This document shows positions 50,113 through 57,455 of a stretch of DNA of 64,000 nucleotides, in pieces. The DNA is from Pseudomonas fluorescens (GTDB lineage: Bacteria > Pseudomonadota > Gammaproteobacteria > Pseudomonadales > Pseudomonadaceae). The notes beneath the pieces are model-generated. The model searched no databases, was not told the origin of the DNA, and saw only the letters and a list, made by a program, of their open reading frames with translations. Within the stretch, counting starts at the first letter, position 1. Each line of letters begins with the position of its first letter. The translations under genes were made by a program, and so were the position numbers. The stretch spans positions 372,001-436,000 of the forward strand of contig NZ_MRST01000025.1 in assembly GCF_001902145.1 (NCBI RefSeq). Direction: 5' to 3'.

Positions 50113-51789
50113 ATGAATGTCGATACCTTACTGATCGACCTGCCCGCCGGAGCGCATCCGTGGCGTCTGCCGACCTTGACCGACCTGGGCGCGCATCAAC
50201 AGGCACCGGCACGTTTGCTGGCGGTGCTTGAACGCCAGCGCCCGGCGGTGGTGGTGATGAGCGCCCAGCAGTTGGAGCGCCTGCTGGACTTTCCCGCCCT
50301 GGCCTTGAGTGATCTGAGCCATCTGGAGCAGTTGGTGTTCGTCAGCGAGCGCCCCGGTGACTGGCAACTGGCCGAACGGGCCGCAGCCCAACTGGATTGC
50401 CACGTGCGGGGTTTCACCGAAGATGGACGCGACCTGGCCGACCTCAAGCGTGAGCAACAGCGCTGGTGTGAGCGAGCCTTGGGGCACCCCAAAGTGAGTG
50501 CGGTCGCGCTGCATGGCCAGACCTTGTTCGCCGTCCCCCACCCTTGCGAGCCAGCGGCTGTGGACGATCACCTGGACGCGACCGAGGCCGCCATCGACCA
50601 GTCATTCAGCCTCGCGCAATTGAGCCAGGCCGTGCAGTTGAACCAACGCTTGAGCCACGCGGCCCTGCTGTCGATGCTTAACGGCCTGGAGCAATGCGGC
50701 TTGCTGCCGGCGCCGCTCAATGATGTGGCCCAAAGTCTGGCCAATGCCGGCATCGCTCCTGGTCACCGGCCCTTGATCGCACGCTGGCTGGACGTGTTGC
50801 AAGCCCAGCAACTGCTGCAGCGCAAGGGCGACCACCTGTATCCCAGCCTCGACGCCAGCGCCTGGAGCACCGCCACGCTGGAAGGCCTTTGGGCACAGTT
50901 GAGCCTGGACTGGGCACAAAACACCGGCGGCAGCGCCACCCTCGACTATGCACGGGACAACGCCCGCCAGTTGCCAGCGCTGATGCGCGGCGAGTGCGCC
51001 GCCGTGCACCTGCTGTTTCCCCAAGGCCGCACCGATCGCGCAGCTGCGCTGTACCGCGAAAGCCTGGCGGCGCAATACCAGCATCGCAGTGTGGCGCATT
51101 GGGTGGGTGCCTGGGCAGCGCGCCAACCCACCGATGCGCCGTTGCGCGTGCTGGAGGTCGGCGCCGGCACCGGTTCCACCACCCAGGCGGTGTTGCCCGC
51201 CCTGGCGAATAGCCCCGTGGACTACCTGTGCACCGACGTGTCGCGCTACTTCAGCGAACAGGCCGCCGAGCGCCTGCACGCCTGGCCATGGGTACGCCAC
51301 GGCGTGTTCGATATTGACCGCCCTGCCCTGGCCCAGGGTTATCACACTCAGGGCTGGGACTTGATTATCGCCGGCGGTGTACTCAATGCCGCTCGCGACA
51401 CCGAGCGCTCCCTGGCCATTCTACTGACCTTGCTCAGGCCGGGCGGCTGGCTGGTGTTCAGCGAGCCGACCCGGGAGGAATTCTGGGTAATGGCGTCCCA
51501 GGCCTTCATGCTCAACCAGGCCAGCGATGAACGCGCACTCAGCAGTTGCACCTTCCTGGACCTCAACCAGTGGCAAAGCGCCCTGGCCCGTGCCGGCTTC
51601 CAGGGCAATCGCAGCCTGCCCGCCGCCCACCACCCGTTGGCGCGCCTGGGCCATCGCGTCTTCGTCGCCCAAGTGCCCGAGCAACGCCTGAGCCGTGCCG
51701 CGCTGGCGGCCCACCTGGAACACCCCGACCTGCAGCTTGAACTGCTCGACCGTCTGCCCGACCTGCCTATCGCCAAGGACCTGCCATGA
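50113..51789 (+). CDS. Free-standing methyltransferase 2, NRPS-derived with A-domain remnant
   Basis: 558 residues starting MNVDTLLIDLPAG behind AGGAG and GAGG. Residues 1-150 have no methyltransferase features but read like worn adenylation-domain sequence (ERQRPAVVVMSAQQLERLLD, HVRGFTEDG). The methyltransferase follows (LEVGAGTGSTTQAV; CTDVSRYFSEQAAERL; WLVFSEPTREEF) and is collinear with the one inside NRPS2. The end, RLSRAALAAHLEHPDLQLEL then LLDRLPDLPIAKDLP, parallels the A-domain tail LQVLDCLPLTANGKVDR but has lost the catalytic lysine segment. The whole looks like an A-MT-A fragment cut out of a synthetase. Its predicted role is in-trans methylation. Confidence 0.78.
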   Translation: MNVDTLLIDLPAGAHPWRLPTLTDLGAHQQAPARLLAVLERQRPAVVVMSAQQLERLLDFPALALSDLSHLEQLVFVSERPGDWQLAERAAAQLDCHVRGFTEDGRDLADLKREQQRWCERALGHPKVSAVALHGQTLFAVPHPCEPAAVDDHLDATEAAIDQSFSLAQLSQAVQLNQRLSHAALLSMLNGLEQCGLLPAPLNDVAQSLANAGIAPGHRPLIARWLDVLQAQQLLQRKGDHLYPSLDASAWSTATLEGLWAQLSLDWAQNTGGSATLDYARDNARQLPALMRGECAAVHLLFPQGRTDRAAALYRESLAAQYQHRSVAHWVGAWAARQPTDAPLRVLEVGAGTGSTTQAVLPALANSPVDYLCTDVSRYFSEQAAERLHAWPWVRHGVFDIDRPALAQGYHTQGWDLIIAGGVLNAARDTERSLAILLTLLRPGGWLVFSEPTREEFWVMASQAFMLNQASDERALSSCTFLDLNQWQSALARAGFQGNRSLPAAHHPLARLGHRVFVAQVPEQRLSRAALAAHLEHPDLQLELLDRLPDLPIAKDLP

Positions 51790-52964
51790 CCCCGCTGGCC
51801 TACCCCTTCAACGCTTTCACCGACCTGGCGCTGGCTGAGCCTTATCGCCATGCCCAGCAAGCGCCCGGCCTGCTGCGTATCCAGATGCCCATTGGCGCGC
51901 CCGCCTGGCTCGCCACCCGCTATGACGATGTGCGCCAGGTGCTGGGCGACCGGCGTTTCAGCCGTAGCGAGGCGTTTCGCCGTGACGATGCACCGCGGGC
52001 GTTCCCACGCATCGCCGGTGGCATCGTGATGATGGACCCGCCGCAGCTGACCCGCATTCGCTCCCGAGCTGCCCAGGCGTTTACCCGGCGCCGCGTCGAA
52101 GCCTTGCGCCCCCATGCACGGGCCTATGCCCACCAGTTGATCGACCGCATGCTCGCCGCCGGCCCGCCCGCTGACCTGGTCAACGACTTTGCCTTGCCGC
52201 TGCCCCTGGCGTTGATTTGCCAATTGCTTGGCGTACCGCTGCACGATCGCGAACGTTTCAAACAGTGGAACGACTCGTTGCTGTCGACCCGCCCCGAAGA
52301 CGCGGCCCTGACGCAACAGCACTTGGGCGAACTCGCGGCGTACATCAAGGGCCTGGTCGCCGAGCGCCGCCGCCACCCCCAGGACGATTTCATGACCGCC
52401 CTGGCCCAGGCCGACGAACAAGGCGAGTGCCTGAGCGAAGAACAACTGCTGCTTTTGTGCATCGCCATCCTGGTCGCCGGCTACGAAGGCAGCGCGTCGC
52501 AGATTCCCAACTTCATCCTCGTGCTGCTGGACAACCCGCAGCAATGGCAACAGCTCAAGGCCCACCCCGAGCAGATCCCCCAGGCGGTGGAAGAGCTTTT
52601 GCGCTATATCCCGCTGGCCTCGGCGGCAATGTTTGTGCATCACGCCCTGCAAGACATTCAGGTGGGTGAAACCCTGGTGCGCCAAGGCGAGGCGGTATTC
52701 GCTTCAATCGGCGCGGCCAACCATGACCCGGCGCGCTTTGCCAACCCACAGGTCCTGGACCTGCAACGCGATACCCAGGGCCATTTCGGTTTCGGCCACG
52801 GCCTGCATCATTGCATCGGCGCGGCGCTGGCGCGGGTGGAGTTGCAGGAGGCGTTGCAGGCGCTGGTGCAACGCCTGCCCAGCTTGAAACGCTGCGGGGC
52901 GGTACAGTGGAAAACCGCGACCTTTTTCCGCGGTGCCCACTGCCTGCCGGTGACCTGGTCATGA
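51786..52964 (+). CDS. Cytochrome P450
   Basis: A 392-residue soluble bacterial P450. The heme loop FGFGHGLHHCIG carries the thiolate cysteine. The K-helix ExxR appears as EELLRYIPL. The I-helix reads ILVAGYEGSAS, where the usual acid/Thr pair AGxET is altered to EG-S, so oxygen activation may be unusual. It overlaps both neighbours by 4 bp. Neither pyochelin nor yersiniabactin loci have a P450 to my knowledge. Likely tasks are hydroxylation of the aryl group or ring methyls, or oxidation of an azoline to an azole. Redox partners are not encoded in the window. Confidence 0.9.
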   Translation: MTPLAYPFNAFTDLALAEPYRHAQQAPGLLRIQMPIGAPAWLATRYDDVRQVLGDRRFSRSEAFRRDDAPRAFPRIAGGIVMMDPPQLTRIRSRAAQAFTRRRVEALRPHARAYAHQLIDRMLAAGPPADLVNDFALPLPLALICQLLGVPLHDRERFKQWNDSLLSTRPEDAALTQQHLGELAAYIKGLVAERRRHPQDDFMTALAQADEQGECLSEEQLLLLCIAILVAGYEGSASQIPNFILVLLDNPQQWQQLKAHPEQIPQAVEELLRYIPLASAAMFVHHALQDIQVGETLVRQGEAVFASIGAANHDPARFANPQVLDLQRDTQGHFGFGHGLHHCIGAALARVELQEALQALVQRLPSLKRCGAVQWKTATFFRGAHCLPVTWS

Positions 52965-54100
52965 GCCGCCCACGCCAACGCGTGATCGTCGCGGGCACCG
53001 CGTTTGGTCGCATTTACCTGCAAGCCCTGGCCCGGGCCCATGAGCGTTATGAGCTGGTGGGGATCCTGTCGCGCGGCAATGCCTACTCCCGAGCCTGCGC
53101 CGACCACTACGGCGTGCCACTGTACGAGACCGTGGAACAGGTGCCGGACACCGTCGATATCGCCTGTGTGGTGGTGCGCTCCGGCGCAACCGGTGGCGCC
53201 GGCAGCGAACTGGCCCAGCAGTTGCTGCGCCGTGGCATTCACGTGTTGCAGGAACACCCGGTGCATCACCGCGAAATCGCCACGTGCATGCAGGCGGCAC
53301 GCCAGGGCCAGGCGGCCTACGCGGTGAATACGCTGTACCCCAATATCCTTGCGATCCGGCGCTTTCTCGCGGTGGCCGACTACCTGCGCGAGCAACACGG
53401 GCTGGCCTATATCGACGCGGCCTGTAACAGCCAGGTGGCCTACCCCTTGCTCGACATTCTCGGGCGCCTGGCCGGTGGCCTGCGGCCTTGGGCATTTGCA
53501 GCACCCGCCGCCAGCGTCGGCGCACACCCCTTCACACAGCTGAGCGCCAGTTTCAATGGCGTGCCCATCAGCCTGCGCGTGCAGAACCAAGTGCATCCCC
53601 AGGACCCGGACAACCATTCGTTTTTGATGCATCGCCTGGAAGTGGGCTGTGAAGCCGGCGTACTGAGCCTCTGCGATACCCACGGTCCGGTGCTGTGGAA
53701 CCCGCGCCTGCATGCACCACGGGACAGCACCGACCGCCTGATCATGGCGGGCCCCGGCAGCGAACGACTGGCCGGGCCGACCATGGTGGTGCTCGACCCG
53801 CAGATACCTGCCAGCTATCACCAGGTGTTCAACCAGGTGTGGCCGGATGCGGTCTGCCTCGCCCTGGACGCGTTGTGCGCCGACATCGAAACACCCGCGC
53901 GACGCCTGCGCAGCGGCGTGTGGGCCACCGAGGTGTCGATGGCCTGGCGCGAAATGAACAGCCTGATCGGTATGCCCCAGTTGATTGAGCCGCCTGTTCC
54001 CCAGGCCTTGCCGCTGGCCGAGTTGCACCGCCGCGCCGAGGCCGTGCAACCCCCTGGCGCTGACCCCAGCGCTCAACTCTTGGGAGCCCTGCCCTTTTGA
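52961..54100 (+). CDS. Thiazolinyl imide reductase (PchG/Irp3-like)
   Basis: A 379-residue Gfo/Idh/MocA-type oxidoreductase. VIVAGTAFGRIYLQAL is the NADPH-binding Rossmann motif of this subfamily, and VLQEHPVHH sits at the position of the conserved E-(K/H)-P loop. The enzymes reduce one carrier-bound thiazoline to thiazolidine during pyochelin and yersiniabactin assembly. Its presence implies that at least one of the three rings becomes a thiazolidine, which the NRPS2 methyltransferase could then N-methylate. The ATG overlaps the P450 stop by 4 bp. Confidence 0.88.
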   Translation: MSRPRQRVIVAGTAFGRIYLQALARAHERYELVGILSRGNAYSRACADHYGVPLYETVEQVPDTVDIACVVVRSGATGGAGSELAQQLLRRGIHVLQEHPVHHREIATCMQAARQGQAAYAVNTLYPNILAIRRFLAVADYLREQHGLAYIDAACNSQVAYPLLDILGRLAGGLRPWAFAAPAASVGAHPFTQLSASFNGVPISLRVQNQVHPQDPDNHSFLMHRLEVGCEAGVLSLCDTHGPVLWNPRLHAPRDSTDRLIMAGPGSERLAGPTMVVLDPQIPASYHQVFNQVWPDAVCLALDALCADIETPARRLRSGVWATEVSMAWREMNSLIGMPQLIEPPVPQALPLAELHRRAEAVQPPGADPSAQLLGALPF

Positions 54101-54816
54101 ATACTGCCCAGTTCCGTTCCTCCTGCAGCCACGTATTGCTGTGGGTGCGCGACCTGCATCAGGCCGTGGCGAGTTTTCGCGCCGCCGGGTTCGAGGTCAC
54201 CTACGCCACCGCCGAGGCCCGCGCCCAGCACGCGCACATTTGGTTCAGCCACGGGCCGATCATCGAGTTGCTCACCACGCCGCGCCACGCCTGGCTGTTC
54301 AAATGGCCCATCGACTGCCTGGCCGGGCGTGGTGCCGGGCGGCGCATGTTGCGCTGGGCCGCCCACGGCGAAGGCTTCTGCGACCTGGCGTTGCTGTGCG
54401 ATGACGCCGCCCTGGCGCCGCGTCTGAAGGGCCTGGCGGCCAGCGGCGTGGCCATGGGCCGCGTGGTGAACTGGCAACGCACCTGTGCAGACGGCAGCCA
54501 GACGCGCTTTCGTTTTGTCTACCCGCGCCATGAGCGCCTGCCTTTCCTGGTGACGCCCTACACGCCCACGCAGCATCCGGCGCGGCTGATCCATCCCAAC
54601 GGCGCCACTGGCCTGGCGGCCATTCACCTTGGCGTGAGCCCCGCCGACCACACCGCCCTAAACCTGCTCGCGGGCGACGACCCTATGTTGCACCTGCAAC
54701 CGGCCACCCACACCGGCGTCCAGGCGGTGCAGATCGCCGGCCTGGCGCAACCACTGAGACTGCACGGCGCCCAATTGCTCGGCTGCCCGACTGCCCAAGG
54801 AGATTGCCATGCTTGA
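54097..54816 (+). CDS. VOC/glyoxalase-like protein of unknown role
   Basis: A 239-residue protein with a TTG start overlapping the previous stop (TTGA). The start SSCSHVLLWVRDLHQAVASFRAAGFEV is the beta-alpha fold of a VOC (glyoxalase/dioxygenase) domain, and HIWFSHGPIIELL supplies a second typical strand. A second VOC-like half (GLAAIHLGVSPADHTALNLL) follows. Some VOC metal-ligand positions can be read as H and E (SHV, IEL), but the pattern is incomplete. I know of no equivalent in pyochelin or yersiniabactin loci. It may be an epimerase, lyase or binding/resistance protein for the product. It overlaps the ligase gene by 8 bp. Confidence 0.7.
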   Translation: MNTAQFRSSCSHVLLWVRDLHQAVASFRAAGFEVTYATAEARAQHAHIWFSHGPIIELLTTPRHAWLFKWPIDCLAGRGAGRRMLRWAAHGEGFCDLALLCDDAALAPRLKGLAASGVAMGRVVNWQRTCADGSQTRFRFVYPRHERLPFLVTPYTPTQHPARLIHPNGATGLAAIHLGVSPADHTALNLLAGDDPMLHLQPATHTGVQAVQIAGLAQPLRLHGAQLLGCPTAQGDCHA

Positions 54817-56407
54817 TGGATGCACTGACTGGCCCGAAGACTTTATCCGCCGCTACCGCGAGCAAGGCTACTGGCAAGGCGCGCCCCTGGGCCAACTGCT
54901 GCGCGAGCAAGCCCAACGCACACCACAACGTGAAGCCCTGGTCGACGGCAACCGACGCTGGAGCTACGCCGAACTGGACCAACACGCCGACCGCCTGGCC
55001 GCCGGCCTCGCCGAGTGCGGGCTGTTCGCCGGCCAGCGGGTGCTGGTGCAACTGCCCAATATCGCTGAGTTTTTCAGCCTGACCTTCGCCCTGCTGCGCC
55101 TGGGGGCGATCCCGGTGTTTGCACTGCCGGCCCACCGCGAGCATGAATTGGCCCACCTGGCCCATCTGAGCCAGGCGGTGGCCTATGTGATTGTCGATCA
55201 GCACCTGGGCTTCGATTACCGGCCACTGGCGCGCACCCTGGTTGAACAGGTGCCGAGCCTGCAACAGGTGTGGGTGGTGGGCGCGGCCGAAGAGTTCGTG
55301 GCCCTGGCCGATTGCGTCGCCACACCCCGGGAGTTTGCCGCGCCAGACGCCCGGGACGTCGCGGTGCTGCTGTTGTCCGGCGGCACCACCGGCCTGCCCA
55401 AGCTGATCCCGCGTACCCATGACGACTACGCCTGCAACGCCCGGCTGGCGGCTCGCGCCTGCGGCTTCGACGACCACACCCGTTACCTGGCGGCGCTGCC
55501 GGTGGCGCATAACTTTCCCTTGGCCTCCCCGGGCGCACTTGGCGTATTCAGTGTCGGGGCCACCTTGGTGCTGGCGCCGGAGCCGAGCCCGGACACCGCC
55601 TTCGAACTGATTGAACGCGAACGCATCACCCACACGGCGTTGATCCCGCCCCTGGTGTTGTTGTGGCTGGAAGTGGCGCAATGGTCCGACAACGACCTCA
55701 GCAGCTTGCAATGGCTGCAAGTCGGCGGCGCGCGCCTCAAGGCCGAGATCGCCGCACGCATCGGCCCCGCCCTGGGCTGTGGCCTGCAACAGGTGTACGG
55801 CATGGCGGAGGGCTTGCTGTGTTTTACCCGGTTGGATGACCCGCAGACGCTGGTCTTCGAAACCCAGGGCCTGCCACTGACCGCTGCGGATGAGATCCGT
55901 ATCGTTGATGGCGATGATGTAGCGGTCGCGCCTGGCGCCGTGGGGGAACTGCTGGTGCGTGGCCCATACACCATTCGGGGCTACTACAACGCCGCCGAGC
56001 ACAACCAACGGGCGTTTACTGCCGATGGCTTTTATCGCAGCGGCGACCTGGTGCGGCGCCTGCCCGAGGGGCACTTGATTGTCGAAGGGCGCAGCAAGGA
56101 TGTGATCAACCGTGGCGGCGAGAAGATCCCGGTGGAAGAGATCGAGAACCTGCTGCTGGGCCACCCGCTGATCCGCGATGTGGCGCTGGTGGCCCTGGCC
56201 GATGAGTTGCTGGGAGAGCGTAGTTGCGCCTGCGTGCTGGCCCACGACGAACAAATCGACCTGGCTTCGATCAACGCCTGGCTGCGCGAACGTGGGTTGG
56301 CCGCCTACAAGTTGCCGGACCGCTTGCAGGTGCTGCGCGAGTTTCCGCTGACACGCCTGGGCAAGGTCAACCGCAAGGCCCTGGCGGAACAGGTGTTGGC
56401 ATCATGA
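54809..56407 (+). CDS. pchD: Salicyl-AMP ligase (PchD-like)
   Basis: A 532-residue aryl-acid adenylating enzyme. Motifs are LLLSGGTTGLPKLIPRTH (A3), LPVAHNFPLASPG (A4), where Asn in place of the amino-acid-binding Asp235 marks an aryl-acid enzyme, YRSGDLVRRL (A7) and GKVNRKAL (A10 lysine). It should activate salicylate and load Ser40 of NRPS1. The start MLDGCTDWPEDFIRRYREQG follows AAGGAG. With PchB and PchA downstream, salicylate rather than 2,3-dihydroxybenzoate is the substrate. The stop overlaps the thioesterase start by 4 bp. Confidence 0.9.
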   Translation: MLDGCTDWPEDFIRRYREQGYWQGAPLGQLLREQAQRTPQREALVDGNRRWSYAELDQHADRLAAGLAECGLFAGQRVLVQLPNIAEFFSLTFALLRLGAIPVFALPAHREHELAHLAHLSQAVAYVIVDQHLGFDYRPLARTLVEQVPSLQQVWVVGAAEEFVALADCVATPREFAAPDARDVAVLLLSGGTTGLPKLIPRTHDDYACNARLAARACGFDDHTRYLAALPVAHNFPLASPGALGVFSVGATLVLAPEPSPDTAFELIERERITHTALIPPLVLLWLEVAQWSDNDLSSLQWLQVGGARLKAEIAARIGPALGCGLQQVYGMAEGLLCFTRLDDPQTLVFETQGLPLTAADEIRIVDGDDVAVAPGAVGELLVRGPYTIRGYYNAAEHNQRAFTADGFYRSGDLVRRLPEGHLIVEGRSKDVINRGGEKIPVEEIENLLLGHPLIRDVALVALADELLGERSCACVLAHDEQIDLASINAWLRERGLAAYKLPDRLQVLREFPLTRLGKVNRKALAEQVLAS

Positions 56408-57147
56408 GCCGCTGGCTACGCGTTTTGCGGGAGGGCCCACAGCCCCGCGCACGCTGGGTGTGCCTGCCCCACGCCGGTGGCAGTGCGAGTTTTTACCGGC
56501 CGTGGCTGGCGCACTTGCCGGGGGATATCGACCTGCTGGCGGTGCAATATCCCGGCCGTGAAGAGCGCTTCAACGAGGCGCATGTGCCGTGCCTGGCGAC
56601 CCTCGCCGAGCACATCAGCCAGGCGTTGCTGGCCTTGCCTGCGCGGCCCCTGTTGCTGTTTGGCCACAGCATGGGCGCGGCACTGGCCTATGCCGTGGGC
56701 GTACACCTGGAAGCAGCCGCTGCCGGCCCGGCCCATGTGTTTGTCTCGGCCCATGCGCCGCCCCACCGGCAACCGCCCAGCGACCTGCACCGCCAGGCTG
56801 ACAGTGCACTGATCGCCGACATCCTGCGCCAGGATGCCCAGGCCGCCGGCCTGTGGGCCAACCCGCAGTTGCGTGCGGTGTTCTTGCCCGCGCTGCGCAG
56901 CGATTACCAGGCCATCGAAACCTGGCGCCCTGCACACCTGCCGCCCCTGACGGCGCCGCTGGATGTGCTGCTGGCCCGCGATGACGCCGAAGTCAGCCTG
57001 GAACAGGCCCGCGCCTGGGCCGACCTGAGCGGCCATCTCCCGGATATCCGCCTGTTCGACGGCGACCATTTCTACCTCAAGCATCAGCCGCGACCGGTGA
57101 TCGACCACCTGTTGCAACGCACTGCCTACCTTCAGGAAGACACATGA
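56404..57147 (+). CDS. pchC: Type II thioesterase (PchC-like)
   Basis: A 247-residue alpha/beta-hydrolase. The start MSRWLRVLREGPQPRAR is fixed by the ATGA overlap with pchD; a longer frame runs inside pchD. LPHAGGSASFYRPW and the nucleophile elbow LFGHSMGAALAYAV are typical, and the catalytic histidine lies in FDGDHFYLK near the end. Enzymes of this kind clear wrongly loaded or stalled groups from carrier proteins. It is adjacent to pchB with a 4-bp overlap, like pchDCBA of P. aeruginosa. Confidence 0.9.
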   Translation: MSRWLRVLREGPQPRARWVCLPHAGGSASFYRPWLAHLPGDIDLLAVQYPGREERFNEAHVPCLATLAEHISQALLALPARPLLLFGHSMGAALAYAVGVHLEAAAAGPAHVFVSAHAPPHRQPPSDLHRQADSALIADILRQDAQAAGLWANPQLRAVFLPALRSDYQAIETWRPAHLPPLTAPLDVLLARDDAEVSLEQARAWADLSGHLPDIRLFDGDHFYLKHQPRPVIDHLLQRTAYLQEDT

Positions 57148-57455
57148 TGAAAACCCCGGAACACTGCACTGGCCTTGCTGATATTCGCCACGCCATCGAC
57201 AGCCTCGACCAACAGATCATCGACGCCCTTGGCCTGCGCATGCAGTACGTCAAGGCCGCCTCCGCATTCAAACCCGACCAGGCCAGCATCGCCGCCCCGG
57301 AGCGCGTCGCGGCGATGCTGCCGCTGCGTCGGCAATGGGCTCAGGACGTCGGGCTGGATGGGGAATTTATCGAAAGCCTGTTCAACCAGATCATCCACTG
57401 GTACATCGCCGAGCAGACCGCCTTCTGGCTGCAGAAAAAGAGCAAGGCCGTATGA
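57144..57455 (+). CDS. pchB: Isochorismate pyruvate lyase (PchB)
   Basis: A 103-residue AroQ-fold chorismate-mutase-like protein, close to P. aeruginosa PchB in length and sequence (KTPEHCTGLADIRHAIDSLD, RMQYVKAASAFK, PERVAAMLP, QIIHWYIAEQ). It splits isochorismate into salicylate and pyruvate. Two tandem ATG codons are present (57144, 57147); the first overlaps the pchC stop. The gene overlaps pchA by 4 bp, so the two salicylate enzymes are made together. Confidence 0.96.
   Translation: MMKTPEHCTGLADIRHAIDSLDQQIIDALGLRMQYVKAASAFKPDQASIAAPERVAAMLPLRRQWAQDVGLDGEFIESLFNQIIHWYIAEQTAFWLQKKSKAV

Noticed and set aside
49082..51789. PchE-type in-trans epimerases
   Set aside because: Considered because NRPS1 lacks the inserted epimerase. 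Both proteins keep intact SAM motifs (LELGGGAGG, LEVGAGTGS), so methyltransferase is the better call.
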